In this document: positions 26,801 through 33,997 of the stretch, piece after piece | Position numbering within the stretch: position 1 is the first letter of the stretch | Layout: every line of letters starts with the position of its first letter | NCBI RefSeq assembly: GCF_001440035.1 | Contig: NZ_LJYG01000112.1 | Span: forward strand, 69,398 to 105,381 | DNA: 35,984 nt | From: Bradyrhizobium manausense | Lineage (GTDB): Bacteria > Pseudomonadota > Alphaproteobacteria > Rhizobiales > Xanthobacteraceae | Direction of reading: 5' to 3' | Position numbers and translations under genes: made by a program | The notes under the pieces: generated by a model | What the model saw: only the letters and a program-made list of their open reading frames with translations | The model's database searches: none | Told to the model about the DNA's origin: nothing

Positions 26801-26818
26801 TCTCATTATTTGAGATTT
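26798..26818. promoter_or_regulatory. second palindromic operator, upstream of the hydroxylase gene
   Basis: TAATCTC, 7 bases (ATTATTT), GAGATTT: the same half-sites and spacing as 25934-25954 with one terminal mismatch. It begins with the TAA stop of the regulator gene and is followed two bases later by CTTGAC (26821-26826), a good alphaproteobacterial -35 box. A site directly upstream of -35 would suit activation; occlusion is also possible. Confidence 0.8.
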
Positions 26819-26895
26819 AACTTGACGAAATGTCGTTCACGCCGCATCTGAACAAATAGTCGCGCCGGGCGCGACGACAGGTCCGGGGAAGCGAC

Positions 26896-28491
26896 GTGAC
26901 ACAGGCTCAGGCGAACAACGAGGCGCCCGTCGTGATCGTCGGCGGCGGACCGGTCGGGATGGGCTTGGCGATAGGACTTGGCCAGCGCGGCATCAAGACC
27001 ATCGTGGTCGAGCGCTATGAGCAGCCGCAGCCGATCCCGAAGGGGCAGAACCTCACGCAGCGGACGATGGAGCATTTCCATTTCTGGGGCGCGGAGGCGG
27101 CGCTGCGGGCGGCTCGCACCATTCCACCCGATTATGGCATCGGCGGAATGACCAGCCACGGCACGCTGCTCAGCGGATACAACTACAACTGGCTCCAGCG
27201 CGAACTGGTTCGGCCGTTTTACTTCACCGACAATGAGCGCCTGCCGCAATACGCAACCGAAACCGTGCTGCGGCAACGGGCAGCGCAGCTTCCCGCCATC
27301 GACCTGCGCTATGGATGGACCTGTCAGGAGGTGCGGTCTGAAGCCGATGGCGTCGTCATCGAAATCGTCAACCGCGACGGGACGAAGCAGAGCTTGCGTG
27401 CCGATTACGTCGTCGGCTGCGACGGCAGCCGGTCAATCGTGCGCGAGCAGGCGGGTATCACCCAGACCCGCGCCGACCACGATCGCCTGATGGTCCTCCT
27501 GGTGTTTCGTTCCACCGAATTGCATAGCTTGCTCGGCAGGTATCCGGGCAAGTCATTCTACAACGTGCTGCATCCGGACCTCGAAGGTTACTGGAAATTC
27601 TTCGGCAGGGTCGATCTTGGCACCACCTGGTTCTTCCACGCCCCCGTCCCCACTGGTACCACCCGCGACAATTTCGATTTCCGGCGCCTGCTTCACGAGG
27701 CGGCAGGCGCGGAATTCGACGTCGAATTCGAGCACATCGGATTCTGGGATCTGCGTTTCACGCTCGCCGACAGCTACCGCGCAGGCCGAATCTTCGTCGC
27801 CGGAGACGCCGCACACAGCCATCCGCCCTATGGCGGCTATGGCATCAACAGCGGCTTCGAGGATGCGGTCAATCTGGCGTGGAAGTTCGCTGCAACCGTG
27901 CAGGGCTGGGCCCCTGCCGGTCTGCTCGACAGCTACGACGCCGAGCGCCGCCCGGTCTTCGCGTCCACCGCACGCGACTTCATCGAGGCATCGATCTTCC
28001 GCGACCGGGATTTTTTGCGGCAGCATGATCCGGCGCGGGATCGGGCGGATTTCGAGGCTGCCTGGCGCGCACGACATTCCGGCGCGCGCGCGGAGGTCAA
28101 CGCCTTCGAGCCGAACTACGAGGGATCGCCGATCGTATTCGGCCCACCCGGCGGCGTCAGCAGCGCGATCGGCTCGCACACCCATGCCGCGCGCGCCGGC
28201 CATCATCTGGCGCCGCAATCTCTGTCGTCGGGCAAGAACGTCTTCGAGGAACTCGGCAGCGGCTTCACATTGATCGATCTGACTGAAAGCACCACCGGGG
28301 CCGCATTCGAGCGAGCCGCCGCAGGGCTTGGCATCCCGCTGAAGGTGATCAGGGATACCGCCGCAGACGGCCGCGAAACATACGAGGCGCAGCTGATCCT
28401 GGTGCGGCCTGATCAGTTTGTTGCTTACGCGGCCAATAACGACGGCGCCGAGGCATCAGGGATCCTGATGCGCGCTGTCGGTCGATCCTGA
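26896..28491 (+). CDS. FAD-dependent aromatic hydroxylase (group A flavin monooxygenase)
   Basis: 531 residues. The three group A motifs are visible: the dinucleotide-binding VVIVGGGPVGMGLA (about 12-25), the DG motif in VVGCDGSRSIVRE, and the GD motif in FVAGDAAHSHPPYGGYG followed by NSGFEDAVNLAWK. A C-terminal thioredoxin-like extension (about 420-531) places it with phenol- and hydroxyphenylpropionate-type hydroxylases rather than the short PobA type. It should insert one oxygen ortho or para to a ring hydroxyl using NAD(P)H and O2. The GTG start at 26896 has GGGGAA upstream. It belongs with the IclR regulator and AAHS transporter; no ring-cleavage enzyme is in the window, so the pathway must continue elsewhere. 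The substrate is unknown. Confidence 0.93.
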   Translation: MTQAQANNEAPVVIVGGGPVGMGLAIGLGQRGIKTIVVERYEQPQPIPKGQNLTQRTMEHFHFWGAEAALRAARTIPPDYGIGGMTSHGTLLSGYNYNWLQRELVRPFYFTDNERLPQYATETVLRQRAAQLPAIDLRYGWTCQEVRSEADGVVIEIVNRDGTKQSLRADYVVGCDGSRSIVREQAGITQTRADHDRLMVLLVFRSTELHSLLGRYPGKSFYNVLHPDLEGYWKFFGRVDLGTTWFFHAPVPTGTTRDNFDFRRLLHEAAGAEFDVEFEHIGFWDLRFTLADSYRAGRIFVAGDAAHSHPPYGGYGINSGFEDAVNLAWKFAATVQGWAPAGLLDSYDAERRPVFASTARDFIEASIFRDRDFLRQHDPARDRADFEAAWRARHSGARAEVNAFEPNYEGSPIVFGPPGGVSSAIGSHTHAARAGHHLAPQSLSSGKNVFEELGSGFTLIDLTESTTGAAFERAAAGLGIPLKVIRDTAADGRETYEAQLILVRPDQFVAYAANNDGAEASGILMRAVGRS

Positions 28492-28522
28492 CGAGATCGC
28501 TTCGGCCGCTGGCACGCCAACG

Positions 28523-28690
28523 TCAGGCCGCACCGTCGTTGTCATCGCCGGCAGCATCGATGGCTTCCCTCACCTCGACCAGGGCCATCGATAACAAATA
28601 GACGGTCGTGGGCAGACCGATCCGGCGCGCCGCCTCGAGGGCACGCGACAGATCGCTCGCCAGCTCCTTGAGATCGTTTCCCCGTGACAA
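28523..28690 (-). CDS. 55-residue small protein of unknown function
   Basis: A TTG-initiated frame: SRGNDLKELASDLSRALEAA, RRIGLPTTVYLLSMALVEV, then REAIDAAGDDNDGAA and TGA. It has a regular helical pattern with charged and Leu/Ala faces, an acidic tail, and none of the Arg/Pro excess of shadow frames. An in-frame TAG lies just upstream (about 28724-28726), so TTG at 28690 is the only usual start; the ribosome site is weak. It resembles short conserved proteins I believe occur in Bradyrhizobium genomes, but no family is known to me. It follows the repeat at 28729-28854 and is convergent with the hydroxylase gene, ending 31 bp from it. Confidence 0.6.
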   Translation of the reverse strand: MSRGNDLKELASDLSRALEAARRIGLPTTVYLLSMALVEVREAIDAAGDDNDGAA

Positions 28691-28728
28691 TGTCCCGCCT
28701 GTCCATCCGCCGATCGCGTCCGCCTAAA

Positions 28729-28854
28729 CCATGATCCGGAAAAGTGCGAAGCGGTTTTCCCTCGCGACAAACGCGTTTGCGCGGAGATCATGCTCAAACA
28801 ATAACCTAAAACGCGATGACGATTCATCCTAACTGATCTCATCGCGCTTTAAAC
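28729..28854. repeat. dispersed Bradyrhizobium-type intergenic repeat
   Basis: A nested-palindrome element: ATGATC near 28731 pairs with GATCAT near 28786; GGAAAA pairs with TTTTCC; CAAACG-CGTTTG (28768-28779) is a perfect palindrome; and GCGATGA (28813-28819) pairs with TCATCGC (28838-28844). The combination CATGATCCGGAAAAGTG ... GATCATGCTCAAACAA ... CATCGCGCTTTA is one I recognise as highly repeated between genes in Bradyrhizobium and relatives. Its right end overlaps the last codons of the isochorismatase-like gene. Confidence 0.75.
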
Positions 28855-29408
28855 GCGACGGCGCCGCTGGTTCTGATCAATTCGGCGCTGGACTGGACAG
28901 TAGCAAAATTGCCGATGACACTCACCACCGACTGCTTGTAGACGGCCGCCTCGCCTGTGACCGGCGGCCAGCAAGCCACGGCATCGTCGAGCACCCGATA
29001 GCGGTGGCTCCGATGAAACCCTTCGACCACGGTGGCCAGGATGGTCTCGTCGAGGGAAAAGCCCGTCATCACGCAGCGCACGTGACGTAAGCTGGACATG
29101 TGGTCGGCGAAACGCGACGAGCTGTAAGCCGATGGCAACGCGTGCTCGAACGTCATCTCGCCCGGCCGGGGCTTGGCCTCTGCAATCCAATCGGTCAGCC
29201 TGGATGACGGATCGAACCAGGCCGCCTCCGCAACCCTTTTCAGATGCATCACCGGCCATAGGTTGCTCCGCCACAGCGCCAGCAACTGCAGGCAGTGCAT
29301 GATTGCGGTGTCGCCGTCGAGAATGACGTGGCGACGTCCCGGGATCAGATATTCCGCCTGGAGGTCCGCGCAGACCAGGACCAGCGGATCGTCGTGGGAG
29401 ACCAGCAT
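28839..29408 (-). CDS. isochorismatase-fold (cysteine hydrolase-like) protein with altered active site
   Basis: 189 residues. The fold is suggested by the opening strand LVLVCADLQAEYL (Asp15, the family's first catalytic residue), by SAYSSSRF, by VMTGFSLDETILAT and by HRYRVLDDAVA, which match the order of family motifs. At the family's Lys position I find His89 and at the nucleophile Cys position Thr122, so ordinary amidohydrolase chemistry is unlikely; PhzD-type members also lack the Cys and still act on isochorismate-type substrates. It is the third gene of an operon behind two GNAT-fold genes (25-bp gap). The last residues (AFKAR) and the stop codon come from the intergenic repeat, hinting that the original 3' end was replaced. 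A specific substrate cannot be given. Confidence 0.75.
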   Translation of the reverse strand: MLVSHDDPLVLVCADLQAEYLIPGRRHVILDGDTAIMHCLQLLALWRSNLWPVMHLKRVAEAAWFDPSSRLTDWIAEAKPRPGEMTFEHALPSAYSSSRFADHMSSLRHVRCVMTGFSLDETILATVVEGFHRSHRYRVLDDAVACWPPVTGEAAVYKQSVVSVIGNFATVQSSAELIRTSGAVAFKAR

Positions 29409-29433
29409 TGTCTTGCGCAGAGCTGCACCAGTT

Positions 29434-30054
29434 TCAGCGGTCAGCGAGCGCGAGGTCGCGCAGCGGTGAGGTCACCGCTCGCCCCGCCGAGGCGTCCAGC
29501 ACGCCCGGACGATCCCAGTCGCCCTCGGGACGGATGATCACGTAGGGATCGCTGTCCAGCGTGATTGCGTCCGGTCCTGGCTCGATCTCAAGCAGCATCT
29601 CCGTGTAGGAGAAGTCCGAGAAGGTGATCTTCCTGTTATGGCCGAGCGGCTTGGCGCCGAAATGAGCCCAGAAGTCCACCAGCCGGTCCTGCGCTTGGCC
29701 GTAGATCTTACGGAACCCCTTGCGCTTCACGAAGTCGATGCTGGCCTGCACCAGCTTGAACGAGAGGCGCGAGCGCCGATACTGGTGACGCACCGCAAGC
29801 CGTTCCACCTTGGCGAAGTCGCCGAAGAAGCGCACCCGCAAACAGCCCGCCGGCTCGTTGCCGATATACCCGATGAAATGCGCGGCAACCATGTCATTGC
29901 CGTCAAACTCCTCCTCGAACGGGCAATCCTGCTCGGCAAGATAGACCGCTGAGCGAATGGCCGTGACCAGCATGAGGTCGCTCGGATCGCGCGCGAGGCG
30001 GATGGTGATGGCACGGGAGTCAGGCTTGGCGAGAGGAATCCTAGTGCCGTGCAT
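29434..30054 (-). CDS. GNAT-fold acyltransferase-like protein with degenerate CoA loop
   Basis: 206 residues. The GNAT core runs from AITIRLARDPSDLMLVTAIR through AGCLRVRFFGDFAKVERLAV, then QYRRSRLSFKLVQASIDFV to FWAHFGAKPLGHNRK. In the CoA-binding loop the usual R-G-x-G-x-G is here R-R-S-R-L-S, so the Gly-rich turn is missing, as in some acyl-homoserine-lactone-synthase-like relatives. A C-terminal 50-residue tail follows the fold. The start has AAGGAG 10 bases upstream and overlaps the previous gene by 14 bases, so the two are translated together. It could acylate a small molecule or be a binding protein; nothing decides which. Confidence 0.8.
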   Translation of the reverse strand: MHGTRIPLAKPDSRAITIRLARDPSDLMLVTAIRSAVYLAEQDCPFEEEFDGNDMVAAHFIGYIGNEPAGCLRVRFFGDFAKVERLAVRHQYRRSRLSFKLVQASIDFVKRKGFRKIYGQAQDRLVDFWAHFGAKPLGHNRKITFSDFSYTEMLLEIEPGPDAITLDSDPYVIIRPEGDWDRPGVLDASAGRAVTSPLRDLALADR

Positions 30055-30658
30055 CTGAAAAACTCCTTGCTTGAATGATCGCGCCAGGCATGCGCATCGG
30101 CTGCCGATGCCACGGTCGCTCGTAACACCAGAGGTCCGGCTGAAAGCTCGCGATCGGCTCGAAGCCCGTCGCCTTCATGATTTCGCGTCCGGCCACGGTT
30201 GACGGCTGCGCATAGCAGTCCGCGTCGCGAAACCTTATCTGGCGAAGATGAGCCGCGGCCTTGCCAAGACCCGCGATGCCGCGGCCGGTCGCGGCGATCG
30301 CCCAGATGTAGATCGCAGAGACCTCCTCATTCGCCGCGGCCAGATGGCGCGTGTCGGGCGCGGTCAGGCAGATATCGTCGAGCAGCAATGCGTCATGCCC
30401 GCGATCGCTGAGGAACAGGAAGGCCATACCGCCCAGCAGAGTCCCGTTCCGGGTGAAGGTCAGGATGCTCTGCGGATCGAAGGCGAAATATCGTGCAAGC
30501 TCGACCGCCCCGATCTGCACACCCGGCACCAGGCGGTGCGCCATATCCGAAAGCGCACCGATTTCGGAAAAATGCGCGCAGCGGACATCCACCTCGGGGC
30601 TGAGCGGCAAGGCATCGAAATCATGCCTCGCGGCAAACGAGCCCCTTTCCATACTCAT
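30041..30658 (-). CDS. GNAT-like protein of unknown substrate
   Basis: 205 residues. The pattern is that of GNAT proteins: LLGGMAFLFLSD (strand 4), ALLLDDICL (strand before the CoA loop), AIAATGRGIAGLGKAAAHL (a Gly-containing helix start) and REIMKATGFEPI near the end, the common C-terminal GNAT motif. It is the first gene of the minus-strand operon, with GAGGGA ahead of the ATG at 30658, and is divergent from the LysR gene; about 77 bp separate the two start codons. This places all three operon genes under likely LysR control. It overlaps the next GNAT gene, which suggests the two products act together, possibly as a heteromeric enzyme (inference). Confidence 0.75.
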   Translation of the reverse strand: MSMERGSFAARHDFDALPLSPEVDVRCAHFSEIGALSDMAHRLVPGVQIGAVELARYFAFDPQSILTFTRNGTLLGGMAFLFLSDRGHDALLLDDICLTAPDTRHLAAANEEVSAIYIWAIAATGRGIAGLGKAAAHLRQIRFRDADCYAQPSTVAGREIMKATGFEPIASFQPDLWCYERPWHRQPMRMPGAIIQARSFSDARH

Positions 30659-30735
30659 GTCGTCCCTCTATCGTTATCGTTCAGGGGTTTTGTACGCCGC
30701 AACGAGCGGAAGCTTAGCGGTTGGAGATCAGGAGT

Positions 30736-31776
30736 ATGCAGCAAGTATTGCACCGGGGTGCTGCAATGATGCAGCACCATGAAGAAGCGCTAAATGCGTC
30801 CTGGGACGATTTGAAGCTGTTTTTAGCTTGCGCGAAGTTTAAAAGTTTCCGCAACGCTGCCGAAGAGCTCGGGCTCACCTCCACCACATTGATGCGCAGG
30901 ATCGACCGGCTCGAAGAGAGCATCGGTTGCAAGCTTTTCCTGCGTGACCAGAGCGGGCTGACGCTCAGCGACGAAGGCACCGCGATGATTGCCGACGTCG
31001 CGCATATGGAGCGTCACGCCTTCAACGTCTTCCGCCGCGCCTCACGCGCATCGAACGATACGTCGGGCACCGTGCGGGTCGCGGTGACGGAAGGTCCCGG
31101 CAATTTCTGGATTCTGCCGCGGCTGATCGATTTCCAGAAGACCTATCGCAAGATCACCGTCGATTTGCGTTGTGCGATGGAGCAGGCCGACGTCGCACGG
31201 CTGGAGTCGGACATCGCGATCCAGCTCGAGCCACCGACCAATCCCGATCTTATCGTCGCCAAGCTCGGCCGGTTGCACATCTACCCCTTCGTCTCCAGGG
31301 AATATGCGAATCTCTACGGCCTGCCTGCGACGCTTGCCGAATTGCCGAACCATCGCATCATCAAGCAGAGCTCGCCACAGGTCGATGACAGCGCCTATGC
31401 GCGCGTGCTCGGGCTCAAATCGCTCGAAGGCATTGTCGGGATCAAGACCAACTCGTCCGTCGGCGTGCTCTACGCGGTCGAGCGCGGCGCCGGCATCGGC
31501 TTCCTGCCGACGGTGTCGATCGCGCTCGGCGCGCCGCTCGTCGCTGTCGACCTCGACGTCAGCCACCACGCCGACCTCTGGCTCACCTATCACAAGGAGT
31601 TCCGCACCTCCGAGCGGCACAAGATCGTGGTCGACTGGCTGAAGAAGATCTTCGATCCCAAAACCCATCCCTGCTTTCGCAACGATTTCATCCATCCGAA
31701 CGCGTTGGTACCGATGATGACGGCGGCGCGAGAGGGCTTTGGATTGTCCGGATACGTTGCGGCGACGCCGACATGA
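30736..31776 (+). CDS. LysR-family transcriptional regulator
   Basis: About 346 residues. The N-terminal helix-turn-helix is clear: WDDLKLFLACAKFKSFRNAA then EELGLTSTTLMRRIDRLEES and LFLRDQSGLTLSDEG. It is followed by a linker helix and a periplasmic-binding-protein-like effector domain (from about 110, TVRVAVTEGPGNFWILPRL). The length is slightly above the LysR norm because of an unusual C-terminal tail (FIHPNALVPMM...). The ATG at 30736 has GGAG nine bases upstream; ATG codons at 30766 and 30769 are alternatives and would leave the palindrome at 30757-30778 mostly or partly outside the coding region. It is divergent from the GNAT/isochorismatase-fold operon, its expected target. Confidence 0.9.
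   Translation: MQQVLHRGAAMMQHHEEALNASWDDLKLFLACAKFKSFRNAAEELGLTSTTLMRRIDRLEESIGCKLFLRDQSGLTLSDEGTAMIADVAHMERHAFNVFRRASRASNDTSGTVRVAVTEGPGNFWILPRLIDFQKTYRKITVDLRCAMEQADVARLESDIAIQLEPPTNPDLIVAKLGRLHIYPFVSREYANLYGLPATLAELPNHRIIKQSSPQVDDSAYARVLGLKSLEGIVGIKTNSSVGVLYAVERGAGIGFLPTVSIALGAPLVAVDLDVSHHADLWLTYHKEFRTSERHKIVVDWLKKIFDPKTHPCFRNDFIHPNALVPMMTAAREGFGLSGYVAATPT
30737..30778. promoter_or_regulatory. palindromes at the LysR start region
   Basis: Two elements: TGCA-N8-TGCA (30737-30752) and the perfect GGTGCTGCA-ATGA-TGCAGCACC (30757-30778, 9-bp arms). TGCA half-sites recur in both. They lie at the divergent LysR/operon start region, as expected for LysR binding sites. The second overlaps candidate start codons, so it may act in autoregulation or as an mRNA hairpin over the start. 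Confidence 0.6.
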
Positions 31777-31795
31777 GTGGGACGGAGCGGTTCCT

Positions 31796-32974
31796 TCACC
31801 ACCGATATTCGAAGCCGACCGTGCCCTGGTGCGATGTCAGCTCGTTGCGGAACTTGCCGTCGTAATTGACATACAGCCGCGCGGTATTGCTCAGGCTGAG
31901 CGAGGCGGAGGCGCCAGCGTCCATGCCATAACGGCTCTCGCCGATGCCGGGGACGATGATGTTCTGGGTCCCGAGGCTGACCTGCACCGAGCCGAGGTCC
32001 TGATAAAAATTGTCGACGAACTTGCCGTAGGCCGAGAGGTCCAGGATTTTCCGATCGAAAATGAAGTAACGCCCGACCTCGGCGCCGATCATGACGCGCG
32101 CACGCGAGATAGCGCTCGAGCCGACGTTGAGTGGGTCAAGTCCCCCGGCTTCCTGGAACGCCGCGCTAGTGGCGCGCACATATTCAAGCGCGCCCTTGGG
32201 CACGATGCGCATCTGATCCTTGGTCCAGTAATAGTTGATCTCGGTGAGCGCACCGTCGACTGTGGCGTGATACCCCGCGACGGCAAGGCCGAAGCCGGTA
32301 TCACGGCTGGAATGGACCTTGCCGAAACCGTGCACCAGCGCGAAGGCCCAGGTCCATGGTCCCTTGTCGACGGAACCGTTGAAACCGATCTGCGTCAGGT
32401 CGAGTGTCGCCGACTGAAGCGCGAGCGGCACGTCGATGTCGGTGTGGCTCTGGTCGACGGAGAAGCCGAGGTTGACGCCTGGCGCGACCCGCGCCCCGAA
32501 GCCGGCGACACCGCCGAACGTGGTGCGCTTGTCACCGACGAAATCACCCTGCGGATCGGTGCGGACCGATATGCCGTAACCCTCGAACCAGGTGCGGTAG
32601 CGTGGATCCTCCGCATTCTCCGACGCACCGCCGCCGCCGGGATTGGTGCGGGAGGCCCGGTTGACGCCGTTCGAGGCCTGACCGCCCAGCCGCTCCAGAA
32701 AATTCGAACCCAGATTGAGCGTGCTGTTGCCGGCTGACTGGTTGGCATTGGTCGACGTCGTGCCCGGGGACGGCGAAGGGGACGGTGTCGGGGTGGGCGT
32801 CGGCGTTGGCGTTGGCGTCGGAGACGAAGTCGGCGTCGGGGTCTGCGCCAAGGCCGCGGTCGCCGGCAGCATCGCAACAACTGCGAGCGTCATGGCGATC
32901 GCCGTCACGATCCGGCGGACACGGTCCAGCCCGATCGTCTGCCGTATCCCTTGTGGCTGCTGAGTGCAGCACAT
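31796..32974 (-). CDS. outer-membrane beta-barrel protein (autotransporter-domain-like)
   Basis: 392 residues from the ATG at 32974. A signal peptide (hydrophobic AIAMTLAVVAMLPATAALA, cleavage before QTPTP) leads into a low-complexity Thr-Pro/Ser-Pro linker of about 30 residues, then a short N-rich stretch and a barrel of about 270 residues with alternating strands (RTWFEGYGISVRTD at its start; FGGVAGFGARV). It ends in GTVGFEYRW, the C-terminal aromatic residue typical of barrels inserted by the Bam complex. It looks like an autotransporter translocator domain with almost no passenger. Frames upstream to 33124 stay open but lack a signal-like start. It is convergent with the LysR gene and divergent from the cold-shock gene. 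Confidence 0.88.
   Translation of the reverse strand: MCCTQQPQGIRQTIGLDRVRRIVTAIAMTLAVVAMLPATAALAQTPTPTSSPTPTPTPTPTPTPSPSPSPGTTSTNANQSAGNSTLNLGSNFLERLGGQASNGVNRASRTNPGGGGASENAEDPRYRTWFEGYGISVRTDPQGDFVGDKRTTFGGVAGFGARVAPGVNLGFSVDQSHTDIDVPLALQSATLDLTQIGFNGSVDKGPWTWAFALVHGFGKVHSSRDTGFGLAVAGYHATVDGALTEINYYWTKDQMRIVPKGALEYVRATSAAFQEAGGLDPLNVGSSAISRARVMIGAEVGRYFIFDRKILDLSAYGKFVDNFYQDLGSVQVSLGTQNIIVPGIGESRYGMDAGASASLSLSNTARLYVNYDGKFRNELTSHQGTVGFEYRW
32766..32843. repeat. Pro-Thr/Ser-coding low-complexity tract
   Basis: Imperfect 6-base repeats of GGCGTC/GGCGTT type encode the alternating Pro-Thr and Pro-Ser linker of the barrel protein. Such tracts can change length by slippage, here in steps of two residues. 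Confidence 0.8.
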
Positions 32975-33349
32975 GACGACTATTCCCGAAGCAAAATGGC
33001 GGCCCGCAAAAATACAACGCGGAGGGCGAGCAGGTGCGACGATTTGTGCTGAACTGCCACGAGGGGTCAACCGGTCCGCGTGCTTTCGCCGGGGTGATTC
33101 CTCCAATTGTGGTTCCGCTGCCACAGGTCACAAATTGCGGGCGGCCATTTCCTGCGCAGTCTTGAAGTTTGCACGCAGCTTGCGAGCGCACGGTTTTCGT
33201 GTTGGAATATCGTACACAATCGGAATTGGCCGCTCGGCTGTGCGTTTCGCGACAGGCTCAAGACTCGAACAGACTTCCGGAAGCCCGTTTGTGACGTGGC
33301 ACGCGAAAAGCGGCCGCGTCTTTTTAGTATCTAGCGGAGGAGACTGAGG
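32975..33349. other. 375-bp gap between the barrel protein and cold-shock genes
   Basis: Holds the two divergent promoters and leaders. Frames on both strands are short and unconvincing. The cold-shock side ends with a strong ribosome site (GGAGGAG, then GAGG just before the ATG). A long leader is usual for cold-shock mRNAs, but no specific cold box could be recognised. Confidence 0.5.
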
Positions 33350-33556
33350 ATGCCACAAAAGGGCACCGTCAAATGGTTCAACCCAACCAAGGGCTACGGA
33401 TTCATCAAGCCGAACGGCGGCGACAAGGACGTGTTCGTCCACATCTCGGCGGTCGAGCGTGCCGGACTTTCTACCCTTAATGAAAACCAGGTAGTTGAAT
33501 ACGACCTCGTGGAGAACCGCGGCAAGACATCCGCGGAGAACCTCAAGGTTTCCTGA
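33350..33556 (+). CDS. cold-shock domain protein (CspA family)
   Basis: A 68-residue OB-fold RNA/DNA chaperone that melts mRNA structure, cytosolic. The RNA-binding motifs are intact: RNP1 KGYGFIK (residues 14-20) and RNP2 VFVHIS (28-33), after the opening GTVKWFNPTKG. Length and the ending (NRGKTSAENLKVS) match the alphaproteobacterial Csp type. The ATG has GGAGGAG and GAGG upstream. It is monocistronic: a strong intrinsic terminator follows at 33594-33620. Several Csp paralogues normally exist, so cold induction of this one cannot be told. Confidence 0.96.
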   Translation: MPQKGTVKWFNPTKGYGFIKPNGGDKDVFVHISAVERAGLSTLNENQVVEYDLVENRGKTSAENLKVS

Positions 33557-33593
33557 TTTCTCTCGAAGATATCAGCGAGAGATCATAACGATG

Positions 33594-33620
33594 CCCCCGG
33601 CTCCGCCGGGGGATTTTGTT
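33594..33620 (+). terminator. rho-independent terminator of the cold-shock gene
   Basis: CCCCCGGC, loop TCC, GCCGGGGG (perfect 8-bp stem, 33594-33612) followed by ATTTTGTT. It lies 38 bp after the cold-shock stop codon and isolates that gene from the toxin-antitoxin pair. Confidence 0.88.
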
Positions 33621-33644
33621 TTGGGGCAGTCGCGACGCCACGAA

Positions 33645-33683
33645 TTGGACAAAACGCATATTTCCGGTTATATTACCGGAAAT
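33645..33683 (+). promoter_or_regulatory. toxin-antitoxin promoter with overlapping palindromic operator
   Basis: TTGGAC (33645-33650), a 17-base spacer, and TTATAT (33668-33673) form a good sigma-70-type promoter. The palindrome ATTTCCGGT-N6-ACCGGAAAT (33660-33683) covers its -10 box, 11 bp before the antitoxin start. This is the standard layout for repression by the antitoxin or the toxin-antitoxin complex. Confidence 0.8.
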
Positions 33684-33694
33684 TGAGGTGAGCA

Positions 33695-33997
33695 GTGGCA
33701 ACGAAGTCTCAGCGAAAGGCAACCCGGACTCATCGCCGCCGCGCGGCAGCGCGTGGTCTCGTACGGGTTGAAGTCCAAGCCGCCAGGAAGGACGCAAGCC
33801 TCATCCGGGCCTTGGCCGAAACTCTGCGTGACGAGCCGGAGCGAGCCGCAGTACTTCGGTCAACGATTGCCAACGCCCTCCTCAATTCCGACGTCAAGAC
33901 AGCCTTCGACGTCTTTGGCTCGGAGCTTCCCGATGAAGCCTTCGACGGTGTGTTCGATCAGCCGCGGCGGGACACCTGGCGAGAGTTCGACTTGTGA
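33695..33997 (+). CDS. antitoxin of a PIN-domain toxin-antitoxin pair
   Basis: 100 residues, GTG start with GAGG seven bases upstream. The N-terminal part is strongly basic (SQRKATRTHRRRAAARG) and continues as LVRVEVQAARKDASLIRALA, which looks like a ribbon-helix-helix DNA-binding domain (strand RVEVQ, then helices). The C-terminal part (FGSELPDEAFDGVFDQPRR, then DTWREFDL) is acidic and aromatic, as expected of the segment that wraps and blocks the toxin. Its stop overlaps the toxin's GTG start (GTGA). It probably binds the palindrome at 33660-33683. Confidence 0.85.
   Translation: MATKSQRKATRTHRRRAAARGLVRVEVQAARKDASLIRALAETLRDEPERAAVLRSTIANALLNSDVKTAFDVFGSELPDEAFDGVFDQPRRDTWREFDL

Noticed and set aside
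28570..28842. 90-codon minus-strand frame
   Set aside because: It runs through the dispersed repeat and overlaps the more protein-like 55-codon frame at 28523-28690; the sequence is rich in Arg, Ser and Cys and not domain-like.
32766..32843. Possible CRISPR or VNTR array
   Set aside because: The repeat is a continuous 6-base pattern inside a coding region encoding Pro-Thr; there are no spacers.
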